A DNA stretch of 64,000 nt from assembly GCA_963920765.1 (NCBI GenBank), contig OY987242.1, positions 10,938,789 to 11,002,788 on the forward strand. Direction: 5' to 3'. The position numbers and the translations under genes are program-made. The stretch comes from Ulota crispa. Its lineage: Eukaryota > Streptophyta > Bryopsida > Orthotrichales > Orthotrichaceae. The notes beneath the pieces are model-generated. The model made no database searches. It was not told the DNA's origin and was given only the letters and a program-made list of their open reading frames with translations. Shown piece after piece: positions 60,987 to 64,000 of the stretch (positions within the stretch are counted from its first letter, which is position 1; each line of letters opens with the position of its first letter).

Positions 60987-61913
60987 CCCCTAAAAGACCA
61001 AGCCCATTTTCATGTGAAAATCACAGAAAACTGCCATTTTTGGGGGAATGAGTAGAATGGTAGGAAAAAAAGTTTCTTTGAAAATTCAACCATAGGATCT
61101 TGCCCTAGACTATGGGAGGTACTTGTGGAAAAAAAATTAGCTCATTCTAGATGTAGAGGAGTGAGATATTGAGATCTAAAGTGAAAAAAAAAGTTTTATT
61201 TCTCCTGCCCAAAAATTTCAGAAGCCTTTGAAAGCTCTTGTATAAAAACAAATGCTCTACGCAAAGTTGAGGTCTATTTTTTCCATGTAGCAGACCAACT
61301 TAGGTATGTTTGGGAGAATTTTCAAATGAATTGGACGTGTGGATCATACTTTATAATATCTTGCAATGCCGTAAGGCCATGAAATTTGGGTATACACTAG
61401 GCAAGATTGGAGGATTTATGTAAAATTGAGATGTATGAGTTACTTTGATCCAAATGGTGAAAAACAAGGAATCTTAGTCTACTGCAACTTAGAAAAAAAA
61501 CAAAAAAAACAAAAGTAAAGCACCAAATTTTACAAGGGGCAAAAGGAATGGAGGTTTGGGAGTTATATCTACCTGCAAACTAAAACTTCTCACTCATCAA
61601 TCAGATTTGAATGATTCAAAGCTTTCCACATATATAAAAATCTAAAGAATCAATTTCAGATTTTTATTTTTTTCAATGCAATTTTTAAAGAAATTTTTTG
61701 GCTGCACGAATTGCCTACCCTCCCATGTTTTTCAGAAATTCATGCATAACTTCTTCAATAAATGTCAGAATGAAGAAAAGATGAGATGTGCATGTACATC
61801 TTTGAATTCCCCACCAACATCAAAAATTTCAAAAATTCATAAAAATTGGTTTGGTCATAGGTACATGCCCAAGGTCCATTTGTCCCCTAAGGGGACAGTT
61901 GGTCCTTTAGGGG
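60987..61913. mobile_element. T16: TTAA-flanked element, sister of T2
   Basis: 927 bp. Left CCCCTAAAAGACCAAGCCC after ATAA (60983-60986, one change from TTAA); right CCCCTAAAGGACCAACTG on the other strand, before TTAA (61914-61917). Colinear with T2. Confidence 0.85.
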
Positions 61914-61917
61914 TTAA

Positions 61918-64000
61918 GTGAAAAAGTTTAATCCTTTATGGGTGTTCCAACTAATTTTTTTTGGTAGCCTCTTATAGCAAAGACTAAAAAACATCAACTT
62001 TGTTCCAAGTGAAGCATGTAGTATACTATTAAAAAGATATTGTTAAGAACTTTTCAATCCCAAAATTTGTACATACTATGAAAACATCTTTACGTGTGAA
62101 ATTTTGTTAAAGGATAAATTACAACACATGGTGAATTTTAGCTCATTTCAACTCACTATATTTCATCAACTCCTAAACAACTATATTCTTTCACTTGCTT
62201 ATTTTGCACTCACAAGAAGTTATCCACAAAACTTCTGGTTGCACGTTTGAAAATATAATAGAATTGGTGTAGAAGCATATTGCATTATGAATAGCCTTTT
62301 GTAAGAGAATAGCAACTTCTTAGTCTCAACTTTAAGTCCATAGTTAAGCATAGCTTTTGTTGATAAACAACTTATCTAACTACCAATTCTACCCCAATTC
62401 CAATTTCCTTTACACGTGGTTTATGTATGCTTTACCAAATCACATAAATGCCTTGGATCTTTGCCAACCTTAGTCAACTCTTTAAGGTGTGCTCTAAGTT
62501 AGAGCAAACTTCCATGCTAGCCACAGAACTAAAAAAATCCAAAATGACAAACAAGTTTGCATTGCAAATTTATTTATCGTTTTCCAATTCCTAAACCAGC
62601 ATGGAAGTTTACACTAATCAGAACTCAATATAATAAGGACTCTTTAAACCCTAAACACCTTGAATCTTTATCAACTTTTGTAGGTAGATGGAAATCTCCC
62701 CTAATAAGGAGTCAGACAAGGTTCTTTTGCTTGGCTAATTTTTACCTGAATTTTATCTTAATCAAACACTAGCTACCATTTTACTAAGAAAATTGGATGA
62801 AATTGCCAAATCACTCCTCAAGCAAACATTGGGTTTGCCAAATTTTGGATGAAACGACTAATATTTTTAATTTTTATGGATGAACATGCACATATTGTTG
62901 ATCCTATCCAATTTTATCCAATTTTTCCTTAAGGTGGGAGGCTCAAATTTCAATTGGGCATTTAGAACCACTCATATAGAACTACTAGAAATAGTGCAAA
63001 AAGCTTTTTAAATGGATCACACTTTCTATGGCAAGAAATTGTTCTTGTACATGCACAATTTTAGGGATTTAATAGAGTGAAAGGCTATTGTTCATTGTGC
63101 TTATTGGTCATAACTATGTTGAGAATTTTTTTTGAGTAAAATGTCCATATATGTCATACTTAGGTAAATGAAAATTATTTTTGAGTACAATGCACATATA
63201 CAAGTACTTTACCCTATTATCACTCCGCTCCTATTGTCACTTCTCTATCTTCAAAAGTTCATATCTTTTAGGGTTTAGTTTCAAATCCAAGTTTTCAAGT
63301 ATTGCAAGAAAGGCCTTAGAGTCCTTTACTAGTGATGCAATTTTTGTTCCATTTGATCAAAATTTGCAAAAGATATAGCGTATTAGCAATGAAGACATTA
63401 GTTAGATATACAATTTATTATCCAAACACCTTAGCTGTAGCAATTTCAGTTGCAAAATACCAAAAACAAATGATAATTGTCAACTAAGTTAGCACTTAAG
63501 GATGACCACAGAGGTCAAAGAAAGGAAGAAGAATTTCAAAGATGAAAATGACAAAATATGATCATGTATGACAATGGAAACCTCTAAGGAAGTAATAAGG
63601 AAGTGATAATAGGGCAATTTCAAATTTGAGCGGAACCTTGACCTTACCTCATTGAAACTTTGATAACTGACTCATACTTCACTCATTTAGAAATTTGAAA
63701 CTTGATACAAAACCTTGACTTGATTATTTTCCAAATGAGACCATAACAATGTCATTTTATATATTATAACTATTTTTTTATTGATTTTTTGTCTAAGGCC
63801 CAATGATAATAGGGTAAACTACCTGTATGTCATACTAAGATAAATAAAATATGTATTCAATCATAGTTTGAGTATTAAAGTATGGAATGGGTGCTTGCTT
63901 GCTTTAAAAAAAATTGAACATCTTGAGTTTTTTAGTGGTTCATTTTTGGACTCATGTGCTCTATTTACAAGCTGCCTTCCAATCATGAGTGCTACAGCCT
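61918..64000. other. AT-rich intergenic DNA, no gene recognised
   Basis: No frame with recognised product, no RNA gene, no element ends noticed. Confidence 0.4.

Noticed and set aside
8942..61917. Assigning the TTAA elements to PIF/Harbinger (TTA or TAA target)
   Set aside because: End alignments start at CC after a four-base TTAA, and the W1/W2 comparison supports four bases. PIF-type ends (GGG/GGC starts) are not seen.

Overview
The window looks like nuclear DNA of a land plant whose sperm are flagellated (a bryophyte, lycophyte, fern or similar; the species cannot be named from here). The plant side rests on a SUF4-type zinc-finger gene, a class PDIL1-3/1-4 protein disulfide isomerase with L-KDEL end, a cellulose-synthase-like C fragment, and many small GT-AG introns. 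The motile-sperm side rests on a 13-exon gene for a CFAP20DC-like (CFA20-domain) protein, a family tied to cilia and flagella that seed plants without motile sperm are not expected to keep. No LTR retrotransposon, tRNA, rRNA or bacterial-style operon was recognised.

Layout: 1-2525 (minus) is the 5' part of SUF4, cut by the window edge. 6992-7471 (minus) is a small secreted four-cysteine protein of unknown family, followed by three tandem ~152-bp repeats. 22659-31410 (plus) is the CFAP20DC-like gene, whose introns hold four mobile elements and a minisatellite. 35366-35565 is an assembly gap. 36340-40034 (plus) is the complete 11-exon PDI-like gene. 42528-42671 is a CSLC pseudogene scrap. The rest, about three quarters of the window, is AT-rich DNA built largely from non-autonomous DNA transposons.

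The most striking content is a set of at least 16 elements (named T1-T16 here, about 0.24-2.5 kb) that start CCYCT or similar, end in the inverse, and sit between TTAA tetranucleotides. An empty-site comparison inside this window (element T9 in one copy of a hairpin MITE, absent from the sister copy) supports TTAA as the target site. TTAA plus CC(C/T)-starting ends is the signature of the piggyBac superfamily, which is unusual for a plant. Several copies are nested, or lie back to back sharing one TTAA. Other groups are a GGGTRRTTGCAAGAA-ended element with 4-bp duplications (R1-R3), hairpin MITEs with 8-10-bp duplications (Mutator-like; M, F and W groups), CACTA-type mini-elements with 3-bp duplications (C1-C4), and a Stowaway-like element.

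The genes do not form a functional cluster: SUF4 acts in the nucleus, PDI in the ER, and the CFAP20DC-like protein presumably in the sperm flagellum. Exon models were built by eye from reading frame, GT-AG sites, phase agreement and recalled family sequences; no alignment could be run.
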